Shown here: positions 7,825-17,528 of the stretch, piece by piece
Position numbering within the stretch: position 1 is the first letter of the stretch
How the letters are laid out: every line of letters starts with the position of its first letter
Assembly (NCBI GenBank): GCA_947495055.1
Contig: CANLXO010000003.1
Coordinates: forward strand, 1-64,000
Direction: 5' to 3'
Source of the DNA: an uncultured Psychrobacter sp.
GTDB lineage: Bacteria; Pseudomonadota; Gammaproteobacteria; Pseudomonadales; Moraxellaceae
Length of the DNA: 64,000 nt
Translations under genes and position numbers: made by a program
The notes under the pieces: model-generated
What the model was told of the DNA's origin: nothing
What the model saw: only the letters and a program-made list of their open reading frames with translations
The model's database searches: none

Positions 7825-9429
7825 CTAGCGCGATAAAACCTTTGCTTGCTCAATAATATCGAACCCTGCATTGATCTGCGCGCGCGTTGGCGCATGACCA
7901 CGGCGCAAGAGTTCAGAGAAGGCAATCAGCTCTTTGTCACGTCCTAAGGAGCTTGCAGCGCTGGCACGCGTATTCTCCCCTTCGTCATCGAAATAATACT
8001 CGATGTAGTCTAGCGTATCAGGCGAGCCGAACAAGATATTATGATCGGGCGTCGCCGCATGTCCGCTATAGCGCAAACTATTGCCATACTGCGCCGTCCA
8101 AAAGAACGGAATACGCTCCTCTAGTGAGTTAACGTTGTCTTCATTTAAAATAGCAGCGGCAGTTACGATGCCGTGTTGCAGTGCTACGCGCCAATGCTCA
8201 ATACGCATCCGCCCCATCTGATTGGTGGCTTTGGCAATATCACCGAGCGCATAAACGCCATCACGCAACTGCAAGTGATCATCGACCTGTACGCCGTCTG
8301 GATCGTTAACCTCATTGAGCAATTCGGTACGTGGCGCGACGCCAGTGCCTAAGATGACAACGTCAGCATCGATACTACTACCATCTGACAATGTAACGCC
8401 ACTAACTTTGCCGTCGCCATTGATTTGATCGACGCCTGCGCCAAAGGCAAATGTGATACCTTTTTCTTCATGAAGTTTAACAAGGGCATTACTCACCGTT
8501 TCTGAGACGATATTTGCCATGACGCGTGCGCCGCGAGCAACGACAGTGATAGACTTTGTCTCGCCTGCCTGCGCCAATGCAGAAGCAGCCTCCATACCGA
8601 TAAAGCCTGTACCGACGATGACAACGTTTTTGTTGTCGGTAGCACCTTTGATTGCCTTGGCATCATCCATACTGCGCAGTGTATAGACGCCGTCTAAATC
8701 AGCGCCTTTAAAGGGTGGTATTTTAGGTTCAGCGCCTGTTGCAACGACTAAGAAATCTGCGCTTTGTTGCTCGCTATCGCCATTCTCGTTTGTCACAACG
8801 ATAGTGCATTCATTAGGGAGCACTTCGCTCACCGTTTGCTTTAAACGCAGATCGATATTGTTTTTGCTGGCCCATTCTGCGCCGCCCAGCATCAAATATT
8901 TCTCATCCATCTTGCCTGCCAAAAACGCTTTTGATAGTAGAGGACGATTATAGGGCGCTTTGTCGTCTTTACTAATGATAGTAATTTTGCCGCCGTAGCC
9001 AGTATGACGCAGCTGATTGGCAGTCATAAAGCCGGCTCCGCCGCCGCCAACAATGATCGTATGAGTGTCAGTTAATTTGTCATTCTCTACGCGTTTGTCC
9101 ATCTTTGCTGCGGTATTGATAGTGAGGCTATCGCCCTCATCGGTCAGTTCATACTGAGTCAAGCCGCGCATAGCCACAGGCTCAAGCAGCGTCCCATCAC
9201 GGCTATCAAAGCTACCATGATGCCATGGACAGATAACGCGATCACCGCAGCGCATACCCTCGCCCAAATCTGCACCCGCATGCGGACATTTACCATCAAA
9301 GGCGCTAAACTCATTATCATCACGAGTGATTAAAATGATACTATCATCGTCTTGCTTGTAGGACTTCATGCCACCATTTGGAATATCGGCTTTGTCGATG
9401 GTAACGGTGTTAATCATAGCGTTGCTCAT
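7825..9429 (-). CDS. Rieske [2Fe-2S] / FAD-NAD(P)H oxidoreductase fusion
   Basis: A 534-residue two-part redox protein. Residues about 5-105 form a Rieske ferredoxin domain with cluster ligands Cys48, His50, Cys67 and His70 (CPHAGAD and CPWHHG). After a linker, residues about 120-530 form an FAD-dependent reductase of the ferredoxin/rubredoxin reductase type, with IIVGGGGAGFMTA for FAD, IVGTGFIGMEAA for NAD(P)H and YALGDIA for FAD. The same order is found in AIFM3-like proteins. It probably moves electrons from NAD(P)H through FAD to the Rieske centre or a partner oxygenase; no oxygenase gene is nearby. An AAGG site precedes the ATG at 9429. Confidence 0.88.
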   Translation of the reverse strand: MSNAMINTVTIDKADIPNGGMKSYKQDDDSIILITRDDNEFSAFDGKCPHAGADLGEGMRCGDRVICPWHHGSFDSRDGTLLEPVAMRGLTQYELTDEGDSLTINTAAKMDKRVENDKLTDTHTIIVGGGGAGFMTANQLRHTGYGGKITIISKDDKAPYNRPLLSKAFLAGKMDEKYLMLGGAEWASKNNIDLRLKQTVSEVLPNECTIVVTNENGDSEQQSADFLVVATGAEPKIPPFKGADLDGVYTLRSMDDAKAIKGATDNKNVVIVGTGFIGMEAASALAQAGETKSITVVARGARVMANIVSETVSNALVKLHEEKGITFAFGAGVDQINGDGKVSGVTLSDGSSIDADVVILGTGVAPRTELLNEVNDPDGVQVDDHLQLRDGVYALGDIAKATNQMGRMRIEHWRVALQHGIVTAAAILNEDNVNSLEERIPFFWTAQYGNSLRYSGHAATPDHNILFGSPDTLDYIEYYFDDEGENTRASAASSLGRDKELIAFSELLRRGHAPTRAQINAGFDIIEQAKVLSR

Positions 9430-9751
9430 AAGTTATCCTTAACGGTTGTTATTCAAAAAATAATGCTTGCGTCTACAGCTTTCAGGTCATATCAAATTAA
9501 AACACGGCACATCAAAACGTGATTAAATAGTATTGATTTATCGATAGTAGCAAGACCAATGTCCACACGCTGTTTATTTGTGCGTTTACTGCGTTGCAAA
9601 ACGTAACTTTTGACTATTCACACAAACGTTCCCAAAGCACTAAGCTAGAAGATAAAAGCTAAAAGCGCCAGCCTATGAGCGTTCAGATATAGTTAGAAAT
9701 AGTAACCTTTACATTTTTATACTTAAATCACTTCTCTAAAAGATCCTTTTT
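9430..9751. other. Divergent intergenic region, Rieske-FAD reductase / truD
   Basis: This 322-base gap must hold the promoters of both divergent genes. I see no strong -35/-10 pair, terminator or long repeat in it. Confidence 0.4.
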
Positions 9752-10930
9752 ATGACCACAAATACTCATGATTTATTTGATATTGATTTTACAAAAGCGA
9801 CGGATACTGCCAGCCTGCCGCAGCCTACCGTACCTCCTATAAGACAAGCGACCTATAAGTCCTACAACACAGACTTTGTCGTCAATGAGATATTAGATGT
9901 CGACTTCACAGGAGAGGGTGAGCACTTGTGGCTGCATATACAAAAGTCAGGGGTAAATACCGCGTATCTGGCAAAACTGCTATCAGAATGGGCAGATATT
10001 CCACTGCGCGATGTCGGGTATTCAGGTCTCAAGGACCGTCATGCACTGACGACGCAGTGGTTTAGTTTGCGTATACCTGTGCGGCAAATGCCAGGGTCCA
10101 AGTTTGCATCTGTAGATATTCGCGATGAAGAATCAATCACTATCCTCGCCCAGCATTGGCATAACAAAAAGCTTAATCGCGGGACGCACAGGGCCAATCA
10201 ATTTATCGTTACTTTGCGAGATATTACTTTGCAAGATATTGAATTGAAGGATGACGATAAGTCGTCTGTAGAACAGCATCTAACGACTATTAGCAAAAGC
10301 GGTGTGCCTAATTATTTTGGTCCACAGCGTTTTGGCTGGCAAGGCAATAATATTAAAGAAGCCTTAGCGCTGTTTGCGCGCTCCATACCAGAGCATCAAG
10401 CTACGCCTAAAAAGAGCAAACGTAAACGTGCACCGCGCGAGCAAAACTCGATGGAGTTGTCAGCGGCGCGTAGTTTAATTTTCAATGAGATATTGGCTGC
10501 AAGAGTGCGTGATGGCAGTTGGAATACGGGACTAGATGGCGAGGTATTTAACCTCGATGGCTCAGGGTCGATATTTGCTAGCGATAGCCTAGAAGATACA
10601 TTACGCGAGCGCCTTGCCAGCGCCGACATTCATCCAACGGGCGTCTTGTGGGGCACATCTAACGATAAGGTCAGCGGGTTAGCCGCCCAGCTTGAAGCTG
10701 ATATCATAGAGAATAATCTATTATTAACAGAGCTTGCAAAAGGTTTAGAGCTGCGAGGCATCAAAGCGCAGCGGCGAGCATTGCGATTACCGATTGAAGC
10801 GATGCGTTGGGAGTGGCAAGAGCAGCAAGATAGTAGCGAGCAGACATTGGTGCTCAGCTTTACTTTGACGACAGGTAGTTTTGCCACTAGCGTGCTGGCA
10901 AGTGTCGTTCAGAACTTACAAATGGCGTGA
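9752..10930 (+). CDS. truD: tRNA pseudouridine(13) synthase TruD
   Basis: This enzyme converts uridine 13 of some tRNAs (tRNA-Glu in E. coli) to pseudouridine. The 392-residue protein shows the TruD signatures: the catalytic aspartate Asp95 in GYSGLKDRHALT, RGTHRANQF near 147-155, and PNYFGPQRFG. A basic, lysine-rich insertion (KKSKRKRAPREQ) lies in the middle insertion domain and probably touches tRNA. The protein is somewhat longer than the 349-residue E. coli enzyme, partly through an N-terminal extension of about 25 residues. It stands alone and converges with the diguanylate cyclase gene. Confidence 0.94.
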   Translation: MTTNTHDLFDIDFTKATDTASLPQPTVPPIRQATYKSYNTDFVVNEILDVDFTGEGEHLWLHIQKSGVNTAYLAKLLSEWADIPLRDVGYSGLKDRHALTTQWFSLRIPVRQMPGSKFASVDIRDEESITILAQHWHNKKLNRGTHRANQFIVTLRDITLQDIELKDDDKSSVEQHLTTISKSGVPNYFGPQRFGWQGNNIKEALALFARSIPEHQATPKKSKRKRAPREQNSMELSAARSLIFNEILAARVRDGSWNTGLDGEVFNLDGSGSIFASDSLEDTLRERLASADIHPTGVLWGTSNDKVSGLAAQLEADIIENNLLLTELAKGLELRGIKAQRRALRLPIEAMRWEWQEQQDSSEQTLVLSFTLTTGSFATSVLASVVQNLQMA

Positions 10931-10954
10931 ATAAGGCTTTTTTACTGCCTGATA

Positions 10955-12391
10955 CTATTTGCAGTAACGCTTTTTGGTAATAGCGCCTTGCACCAGTAAC
11001 TCGTTGGCGCTAACCACTTGATTACGGCCTAGATGCTTGGCTTTATACAAAGCTTTATCCGCTATACTGATAAAGTATTGGCAGATATCATTCGGTAATG
11101 AGACAGCATCTGTATGGGCTACAGACGTTATTTTGTATGCCGTTAGCTCCTCGTAGTCAACGCTATAAACCCCAAAGCTTGCTGTAACATTTAGATACTC
11201 TACTGTATCCACACTCTCTACAGCCTCTAAATTATCACTAAGGGCGATAGGATGCTGAGCGATATCTTGTCTTAATTGCTCGGCGATACTCATGGCTTTA
11301 TTATGTGCTGTGTTAGGCAATACGACCAAAAACTCTTCGCCGCCATGGCGGCTAACGATAGCGTCTTTGACTGCTACATCTAATTTGGGCTTTGACAGTT
11401 CTAATTTAGGCTTTGACAGTATAGCCGATACTTTTTGCAGTACTCTATCGCCTGCATCATGACCTTGCTCATCATTAATGTCTTTAAAATTATCAAGATC
11501 GAGTAAGATAATGCTAAAGCTTTGTCCGCGAGACATTTTGCTTAATGCTTGTTGCATCATCTCAAGACCATGACGGCGACTCTTTAAATGCGTCAAATCG
11601 TCTTGATTGGCCTGTTTCAGGCTCTCATCTTTACTGGCGTATAAAACAAGCAGCAACACTCTAAATACCGCAACGATAAAAATGGCTTTTGGCAGCGCCA
11701 AATACATATGCGTTGAGCGCCAAAAAAACGCTGAAGAGCGCTGAATCTCTCTAACGCTATCCCATCTTAGATCATTGTTTTTGAAGTTTGAGGCAGCGAT
11801 AGCATTCTCGATCGTCATCACCTCATTATAAGTCAGTTGATGATATACCTCAGGCGGCAGTGAAGTCACAACCAACTGGCTCAAATTAGGTAAAGCAATA
11901 CCAAAGTATGGCAAAGAGACGGCAAACAATATCAAAAAGGTTTGCGCCAAAAAAGCGCGCCAAATGTAGCGCTGTTCAATCAGCATCATACCAAGCATAG
12001 CGCCGCCAACCAGAGATACTCCAGCAAGCAGACTGCTATAGCCCATGATGACGATAGCGATGGCAATGTAGACTGTGTATATAGTGACCAGAATAATTTG
12101 CCACAGATGCAGGCGCTGATCTGAGGTTTTGATGCGCGCAACATGACCGACTATCCAGTACGAGAACAGTCCTATGACAGTCGTCCATATCCAGACTGGA
12201 TAGAGCAGATCCATGTTGACATATAGACCATAAGTGTCTCGTTTGAACCATACAAACAAGCACCATAGCCAATGCAATGCGACCTCGATGACTATAAATA
12301 ACGCAAACAGCGATGCCCTATCAGCAGCTTGCCACTCAAAAATAATCTGAGTAAGTTTTTTATAGCCCAACTGGTCTATAGATACCGGCAT
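10955..12391 (-). CDS. Membrane-bound GGDEF diguanylate cyclase
   Basis: A 478-residue protein that should make cyclic di-GMP from GTP. Residues about 25-250 contain roughly six membrane helices in a MASE-like input region with a periplasmic loop of about 60 residues. The C-terminal GGDEF domain has the active signature GGEEF at 350-354, LLDLDNFKDINDEQGHDAGD at 296-315 and ADKALYKAKHLGRNQV. The product-inhibition I-site RxxD five residues before GGEEF is absent. A 14-residue repeat-derived insertion (SKPKLELSKPKLDV, residues 326-339) precedes the signature. The binding site is weak. Confidence 0.88.
   Translation of the reverse strand: MPVSIDQLGYKKLTQIIFEWQAADRASLFALFIVIEVALHWLWCLFVWFKRDTYGLYVNMDLLYPVWIWTTVIGLFSYWIVGHVARIKTSDQRLHLWQIILVTIYTVYIAIAIVIMGYSSLLAGVSLVGGAMLGMMLIEQRYIWRAFLAQTFLILFAVSLPYFGIALPNLSQLVVTSLPPEVYHQLTYNEVMTIENAIAASNFKNNDLRWDSVREIQRSSAFFWRSTHMYLALPKAIFIVAVFRVLLLVLYASKDESLKQANQDDLTHLKSRRHGLEMMQQALSKMSRGQSFSIILLDLDNFKDINDEQGHDAGDRVLQKVSAILSKPKLELSKPKLDVAVKDAIVSRHGGEEFLVVLPNTAHNKAMSIAEQLRQDIAQHPIALSDNLEAVESVDTVEYLNVTASFGVYSVDYEELTAYKITSVAHTDAVSLPNDICQYFISIADKALYKAKHLGRNQVVSANELLVQGAITKKRYCK
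11378..11420 (-). repeat. 21-bp tandem duplication inside the GGDEF gene
   Basis: Two nearly identical 21-base units encode LSKPKLE and LSKPKLD. The in-frame duplication lengthens a loop just before the active-site signature without breaking the reading frame. Confidence 0.75.
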
Positions 12392-12585
12392 AAATAAGTA
12401 GCCAAATGGTTTACGCTTATGTTACGCAATTATATACACGTGTTAAGACTAATAGCGCTTTACTTTGTTACAAGGTTATTCTCGCCTCTAAAACTTCTCG
12501 CCTCCAAAATACAGACACCTACTAAACTGTATTTGCTAACACCTAAATTTATAATAGTATAAGTTTTTAATCGTGGTTCTCGCTA

Positions 12586-13458
12586 TTAGCGAAAGCTTTG
12601 CCAAACGCCCCACTGATCTGCATTTAGAGTAGGAATATCACCCAGCTTGCGCCACGGCATATTGCTACCATGAAAGTCGCTACCGGTTGACACCCCTAGA
12701 TTGTGCTCTGTAATACTGCGATCAACCATACGCCGAGTGCTCAGCGGTTCACTATCAGCAGGTAGCTCGCAGGCATCACCGCCAAGTGCGGCAAACTCCT
12801 CGATAAGTTTGCGCACCCGCGTCGCTGAGAGCTGATAACGGGTAGGATGAGCAAGTACTGCTTTGCCGCCGCAAGCATGAATGAGCGCGATACCATCCGC
12901 CATACTCAGCGCATCAAGGGCCACATAAGCGGGCTTATTATCAGCCAAATACTTATCGAATGCCTTTTGTACAGTTTTGACCTCACCGCGCTCAAACAAT
13001 ACTTGACCGATATGAGCGCGTCCAACCGCTTGCGGGTTATCGCCCGCTTTAGCCAACACTTCTTGCCATAATTCATCAAACTCAATATCGAGTAAGGTGC
13101 TCAGCTTTTCGGTAATACGCAGACCGCGAGTCGCTCGGCTGTCTTGCAGCTGCTGCAAAGTGGCATGCATCTGCGCGCGATCGGTAAAATCAAGGCCCAC
13201 CACATGGATGATTTTATTAGTAGATTTGTTCTTGCCGTAGCCACCACTCAAGCTGTGCTCGCAGCTGATCTCAACCCCATTAATAAGCTGCATGTCATAA
13301 GTATTGGCCGCAGCGCGCGCCTCATCGATACCTGCTAGCGTATCGTGATCGGTCAATGCCAAAACATCGACACCAGCGACATGTGCGCGGCGAACGACTT
13401 CAGCAGGTGCAAAGGTGCCATCAGAGCAGGTACTGTGGCAGTGCAAATCGATTTTCAT
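12586..13458 (-). CDS. rnm: PHP-domain phosphoesterase (Rnm/YciV, RNase AM type)
   Basis: A 290-residue metal-dependent phosphoesterase of the PHP family. Its metal-binding motifs are visible: DLHCHSTCSDG at the start, LTDHDT, EISCEH, AHPTRY and SDFHG near the end. E. coli YciV/Rnm, of the same length (about 293), trims rRNA 5' ends and degrades 3',5'-nucleoside bisphosphates. The start at 13458 is preferred because AAGGCGG lies six bases upstream; the ATG at 13476 would add six residues. It is divergent from yciB, as rnm-like and yci genes often cluster. Confidence 0.9.
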   Translation of the reverse strand: MKIDLHCHSTCSDGTFAPAEVVRRAHVAGVDVLALTDHDTLAGIDEARAAANTYDMQLINGVEISCEHSLSGGYGKNKSTNKIIHVVGLDFTDRAQMHATLQQLQDSRATRGLRITEKLSTLLDIEFDELWQEVLAKAGDNPQAVGRAHIGQVLFERGEVKTVQKAFDKYLADNKPAYVALDALSMADGIALIHACGGKAVLAHPTRYQLSATRVRKLIEEFAALGGDACELPADSEPLSTRRMVDRSITEHNLGVSTGSDFHGSNMPWRKLGDIPTLNADQWGVWQSFR

Positions 13459-13463
13459 AGGTA

Positions 13464-13470
13464 CCGCCTT
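13464..13470 (-). promoter_or_regulatory. Ribosome binding site that fixes the rnm start
   Basis: AAGGCGG on the minus strand stands six bases before the ATG at 13458 and overlaps the first codons of the alternative ATG at 13476, arguing against the longer form. Confidence 0.7.
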
Positions 13471-13549
13471 ATTCATGCGTTGATTGCTTTTTTTTAGCCC
13501 AGTAGACGTGTAAACTATCTCCTACGTTTTGATGGACACTATCCTAGCT

Positions 13550-14101
13550 ATGAAAGCTCTATTAGATTTTATTCCCCTGATCGCCTTTTTTATCGTTGCC
13601 CGCAATCAAGGTATATTGGCCGCAGCAGGTGCTCTGCTTATAGCGACCCTCGTCGTTTACGTCATTCACTTTGCCCGTCAAAAAGGCAAACTTGATAAGC
13701 AGCAATGGGTAGTTTTGTTATTGACCATTGTCTTTTGCGGTGTCACTTTATTGCTGCGTGATGACATCTACTTACGCTGGAAATCACCGATTATAAACGG
13801 GGTGTTTGCCTTTGCCTTGCTCGTAAGCGTAGCTATTAACAAGCCTTTGATGCGCCTGGCAATGAAAGAGGTTTTTACGCTTACTATGAGCGGCTGGAAA
13901 AAGCTCACTATCGCTTGGGCGCTGTTTTTTGTGCTTATGGGCGTGCTGCATTATATCACGGCCTTTACCATGTCGAACGAAGCTTGGATCAACTTTAAGA
14001 CTTACGGCTGGATTCCTATTATGCTCGTTTTCGTCATTGCTCAGTTTGTAGTGCTAAAAAACCATGTCAATCCAGCACTGACGGACAAAACTGCCAAATA
14101 G
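13550..14101 (+). CDS. yciB: Inner-membrane septation protein YciB (IspZ family)
   Basis: A 183-residue integral membrane protein with about five helices. The conserved start MKALLDFIPLIAFF is seen and sets the start at 13550; upstream in-frame TTG and ATG codons (13529, 13532) would add a few residues unlike the family. Other signatures are RWKSPIINGVFA and a late NEAWINFKTYG. E. coli YciB contributes to cell-envelope synthesis and division, interacting with elongasome and divisome proteins. It is followed by yciI, an order shared with other gammaproteobacteria. Confidence 0.92.
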   Translation: MKALLDFIPLIAFFIVARNQGILAAAGALLIATLVVYVIHFARQKGKLDKQQWVVLLLTIVFCGVTLLLRDDIYLRWKSPIINGVFAFALLVSVAINKPLMRLAMKEVFTLTMSGWKKLTIAWALFFVLMGVLHYITAFTMSNEAWINFKTYGWIPIMLVFVIAQFVVLKNHVNPALTDKTAK

Positions 14102-14164
14102 ATTTAAAACTTTACTTTTCTTTTATTATACACTCGCTATTTTACTCTTAATTAAGGAGCCACC

Positions 14165-14476
14165 ATGGCCTTATTTGCTATCATCGGTCATGACGTTGCA
14201 GGTAGCCACGCGCAACGCCTAATCACTCGCGCAGAACACGTCGAGCGCCTGCAAGCCTTAGATCGTGAGCAGCGCTTAATCATCGCAGGTCCTACGCCTA
14301 TCGAGCATGGTAGCGACGCTATGTCGGGCAGCCTGATTATCGCGGATTTTGATACGCTCAAAGACGCGCAAACTTGGGTAGATGCCGAGCCGTACCTGCG
14401 TGATGGTGTGTATAGTCATGTAGACGTCAGACCTTTTATTCATACCTTGCCTGCCAACAAGGCAGCACGATCGTGA
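14165..14476 (+). CDS. yciI: YciI family protein
   Basis: A 103-residue ferredoxin-like fold protein of the YCII family. It shows the family's conserved His (HVERLQALD) and Asp (AEPYLRDGVY) and the middle GSLIIADF strand. The biochemical function in bacteria is unsettled; some relatives are small dehalogenases or lactone-cleaving enzymes. The start has an AAGGAG site. The last four bases overlap the GTG start of the next gene (GTGA), so the two are translationally coupled. Confidence 0.9.
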   Translation: MALFAIIGHDVAGSHAQRLITRAEHVERLQALDREQRLIIAGPTPIEHGSDAMSGSLIIADFDTLKDAQTWVDAEPYLRDGVYSHVDVRPFIHTLPANKAARS

Positions 14477-14895
14477 ATCGATTGAAACATTATAAGTACG
14501 GTCTAATGAGCATCATGCTATTGGCGACAATGCCAGTGCAAGCGGCTTCAACACTAACTCCTAGTGCTGAGCCTACGCCTTTAACAACGACTCAACTGAC
14601 AATGACTGAGCCCAGTACCGCTCAAGCTGATCCAGACTTAGCCTTATCTATTGATAATACCCTAGCGGCGCAAATGCAACCCTCCAATCAAGCATTATCG
14701 GATGCCAATCAAGAGCTATTAGGGCGCAATGCCAAGCTGCAACGCCAAGTTAATGACTTACAAACGCAGGTTAACGTCTTGGTCTATGAGAGTAAAGGTC
14801 AGCTGTTTTTATACGGTGCATTTACAGTACTCATCAGCTTACTGGTCGGTATTTTTATCTCTTGGCTGGTTTTTGTACGCCGCGAGCGCTGGTAA
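14473..14895 (+). CDS. Signal peptide, coiled-coil and C-terminal anchor protein (YgiM-tail-like)
   Basis: A 140-residue envelope protein starting at GTG, overlapping yciI by four bases. It has an N-terminal signal peptide (residues 1-25, ending VQAAS), a Thr/Pro-rich linker, a coiled coil at about 78-105 (NQELLGRNAKLQRQVNDLQT), and one C-terminal membrane helix followed by a basic FVRRERW tail. This coiled coil, helix and basic tail resemble the end of YgiM/TIGR04211 proteins, but the SH3 domain is missing. The function is unknown; a periplasmic bitopic protein is the best description. Confidence 0.75.
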   Translation: MNRLKHYKYGLMSIMLLATMPVQAASTLTPSAEPTPLTTTQLTMTEPSTAQADPDLALSIDNTLAAQMQPSNQALSDANQELLGRNAKLQRQVNDLQTQVNVLVYESKGQLFLYGAFTVLISLLVGIFISWLVFVRRERW

Positions 14896-14929
14896 CCTGC
14901 TTTTATTGCCTTATTTGATGTGATCTTTT

Positions 14930-17008
14930 ATGTCTAATCCTGTTGCTCCAATTGGGCATCTTGACCCTACAAAAGCTACGAGCTATGCCAATATCATCAA
15001 GCCTGCGCAGATTGACTGGCAAAAGGACGATACAGGTAACTTAGTGCCCGTATCAGGTGAATTTGGTGACGTTTATTACTCACAGGCTAATGGCTTAGCA
15101 GAATCTCGCTACGTGTTCTTGGAGGGCAATCATTTATCTGAGCGCTTGGCAAATCTAGCCGCTTATCAAACCTTTAGTGTCGCTGAATTGGGTTTTGGCA
15201 CTGGCCTCAATGTCCTAGCACTCTGGCACTTATGGCGCAAGCTTCGAGCAACGCATGCGCATTTAAGTAATGCGCGCTTACATATTATCACTACTGAAAA
15301 GCATCCTATACCTATCGAGGATTTGACCGAGATACTGAGCATTTGGTGCCAGCGTGCGCCAGAACTACGAGCGATGGTAGTAGAGTTGTTGGCAGCCTAT
15401 CCTATCCTTATTGCAGGCTGTCATCGCCTTAACTTTAGCGCTGATAATCTAACGCTCGATATCTGGCTGGGTGATGCCGCCGATAGCTTAGCTAAACTTG
15501 CAACTGATCACTCTAATTGTCAATCTACTCAAAAGAGCATGCCCATTGATGCTTGGTTTTTAGATGGTTTTGCGCCCTCTTGCAATGAGTCCTTGTGGAC
15601 AGAGTCGGTATTTGCACAGATTGCCCGCTTATCTGATATCGGTACGACAGCAGCGACTTATAGCTGCGCAGGCGTAGTAAAACGTGGCCTACAGAGCAGC
15701 GGCTTTATACTCAAAAAGATAAAAGGCTTTGGCCCAAAGAAAGAGATGCTCACTGCTGAGGTTAAAAAAGACGCTGAGCTGTCTAACGATACTTTCATTA
15801 AAACAAAACAAGTCAACGAAAAATCCAAACCTAGCCACACCCTTATCATTGGTGCTGGCGTCTCTGGGTTAATGGTCGCTTGGTCATTAGCCAATCGCGG
15901 TACGCGGGTCACACTCGTGGATAAAACCGCACCGCTTGCAGGCGCATCTGGCAATCCGCGCGCCCTACTCGCGCCTAAGATGACACCCATTCATCACGCC
16001 GACGAGCATCTGCATACTATCGGTTATCTCTATAGTAGCCGCCTGTATCGCGCCCTTAATGAGTTAGCTGCCAAAAATAATAGCGCAGCGGTGCTTGAAC
16101 CGACAGGCGCGCTTGATTTACTTCTAAAAGCCAATATCGATGTCGCGCAAATTGCTGATTATCCTGATACGATGGCGACCACCCTACCCGATGAGCAAGC
16201 GCGTCAACTTAGTCATTTAACCATGCAGGACTTATCCGATAATCTATATTTGCCGCAATCAGGCTTAGTTAATCCGCAAGCCCTAAAAGACGTCATTATG
16301 TCTCACCCGTTGATTCGCTATCAGCAATTAGACGTTAATGAGATCAATGAAAATAACGAGCAAGTTTATGTGAGTGGTTATAGGGATGGCGAGCAGATCA
16401 CCCTTCAAGCCGACAATGTGGTCATCTGCGCCGCCTTTGAGAGCCATGCTTTAGATACTCGTATTTTTGATTGTCGCAAGATTCGTGGTCAGCTGTCATG
16501 GTTCATACCCAGTACCGAGCAGCTTGCTAAACTGCCAAAGATACCGCTCAAGTATAGCGGCTACTGTACGCTCTTTACTGCTCAGGCAGGGGATGCGCAA
16601 ATTAATAACGTTGTAGAAGGTCAACCGTATTTATTACTTGGCGCAAGTTTTGTGCGTAATGATATCGCAACCGATATTCGGGCGGGCGAGCACCAAATTA
16701 GCCGTGATAAACTGATCAAAGCCATTCCTGAGATGAATGAGGTGATACCGGCCGATACTAGCAAGTGGCAAGCGCGCGCAGGCGTTCGCACGCAAACACC
16801 CGATTACCATCCGATTGTAGGCCAACTACCTGATAGCACGCGCTTATGGACGCTCACAGCGATGGGCGCAAAAGGGTATGCTTTTGCACCGATATGTGCT
16901 GAGACCTTGGCTGATATGATGTTAGGTGATTTTATGCCTTTATCAAGTGCATTGCTTGCCAAGCTTGCACCCAATCGTATACGCTTGCAAACGCCTTTGG
17001 ATGAATAA
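14930..17008 (+). CDS. mnmC: Bifunctional tRNA mnm5s2U biosynthesis protein MnmC
   Basis: A 692-residue two-domain enzyme finishing the wobble-uridine modification mnm5s2U34. The N-terminal methyltransferase (about residues 1-280) has the SAM motif ELGFGTGLN and [11 protein letters not shown]. The C-terminal FAD oxidoreductase (about 300-690) begins with [19 protein letters not shown] and has [14 protein letters not shown] and a late GAKGYAFAP. The FAD domain removes the carboxymethyl group from cmnm5s2U and the methyltransferase adds the final methyl. Length matches the E. coli protein (about 668). It lies in a plus-strand run with yciI and yjbQ. Confidence 0.94.
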   Translation: MSNPVAPIGHLDPTKATSYANIIKPAQIDWQKDDTGNLVPVSGEFGDVYYSQANGLAESRYVFLEGNHLSERLANLAAYQTFSVAELGFGTGLNVLALWHLWRKLRATHAHLSNARLHIITTEKHPIPIEDLTEILSIWCQRAPELRAMVVELLAAYPILIAGCHRLNFSADNLTLDIWLGDAADSLAKLATDHSNCQSTQKSMPIDAWFLDGFAPSCNESLWTESVFAQIARLSDIGTTAATYSCAGVVKRGLQSSGFILKKIKGFGPKKEMLTAEVKKDAELSNDTFIKTKQVNEKSKPSHTLIIGAGVSGLMVAWSLANRGTRVTLVDKTAPLAGASGNPRALLAPKMTPIHHADEHLHTIGYLYSSRLYRALNELAAKNNSAAVLEPTGALDLLLKANIDVAQIADYPDTMATTLPDEQARQLSHLTMQDLSDNLYLPQSGLVNPQALKDVIMSHPLIRYQQLDVNEINENNEQVYVSGYRDGEQITLQADNVVICAAFESHALDTRIFDCRKIRGQLSWFIPSTEQLAKLPKIPLKYSGYCTLFTAQAGDAQINNVVEGQPYLLLGASFVRNDIATDIRAGEHQISRDKLIKAIPEMNEVIPADTSKWQARAGVRTQTPDYHPIVGQLPDSTRLWTLTAMGAKGYAFAPICAETLADMMLGDFMPLSSALLAKLAPNRIRLQTPLDE

Positions 17009-17017
17009 GGATAGACC

Positions 17018-17443
17018 ATGGCTTATCTGCAAACCACTATAACGCTACCAGCCTACGCACGCGGTATCCATATTATTACCGCCCATATCGAACACGCGAT
17101 CAATAAGCTGCTACCTGATAAAGCAAACGCGGGCCTTGTGCATCTATTCTTGCAGCACACCTCAGCGAGCCTTGCTATCAATGAGAATGCTGACCCTGAT
17201 GTCCGACTAGATACCGAAGACTGGCTCAATACTATTGCTCCTGCCAATCAGTCCGAATATAGACATACCTTAGAGGGATCTGATGATTTGCCCGCGCATT
17301 TTAAGAGTATGATGCTTGGCGTCAGCCTAACGATACCTTTGGTCAACGGCGCGCTAGGATTAGGCATGTGGCAAGGTATTTATCTGTGCGAGCATAGAGA
17401 TCATGGTGGCAAGCGTAAAATAATCATAACAATAAGCACTTAA
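17018..17443 (+). CDS. yjbQ: YjbQ family protein
   Basis: A 141-residue member of the UPF0047/YjbQ family. Signatures seen are LFLQHTSASLAINENADPDV near the middle, SMMLGVSLTIPL, and the late GTWQGIYLCEHRD-like stretch (here MWQGIYLCEHRDHGG). Some family members have a secondary thiamin-phosphate synthase activity in vitro, but the true role is unknown. It begins nine bases after the mnmC stop with an AAGGA site, so it is probably co-transcribed with mnmC. Confidence 0.92.
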   Translation: MAYLQTTITLPAYARGIHIITAHIEHAINKLLPDKANAGLVHLFLQHTSASLAINENADPDVRLDTEDWLNTIAPANQSEYRHTLEGSDDLPAHFKSMMLGVSLTIPLVNGALGLGMWQGIYLCEHRDHGGKRKIIITIST

Positions 17444-17528
17444 TGTTTAATAGCTGTCTTTACTTAACCATAAATTTTGCTCGAATATATAAACACTACT
17501 CATTACTATCAACCAAGCTGATTGTCCT

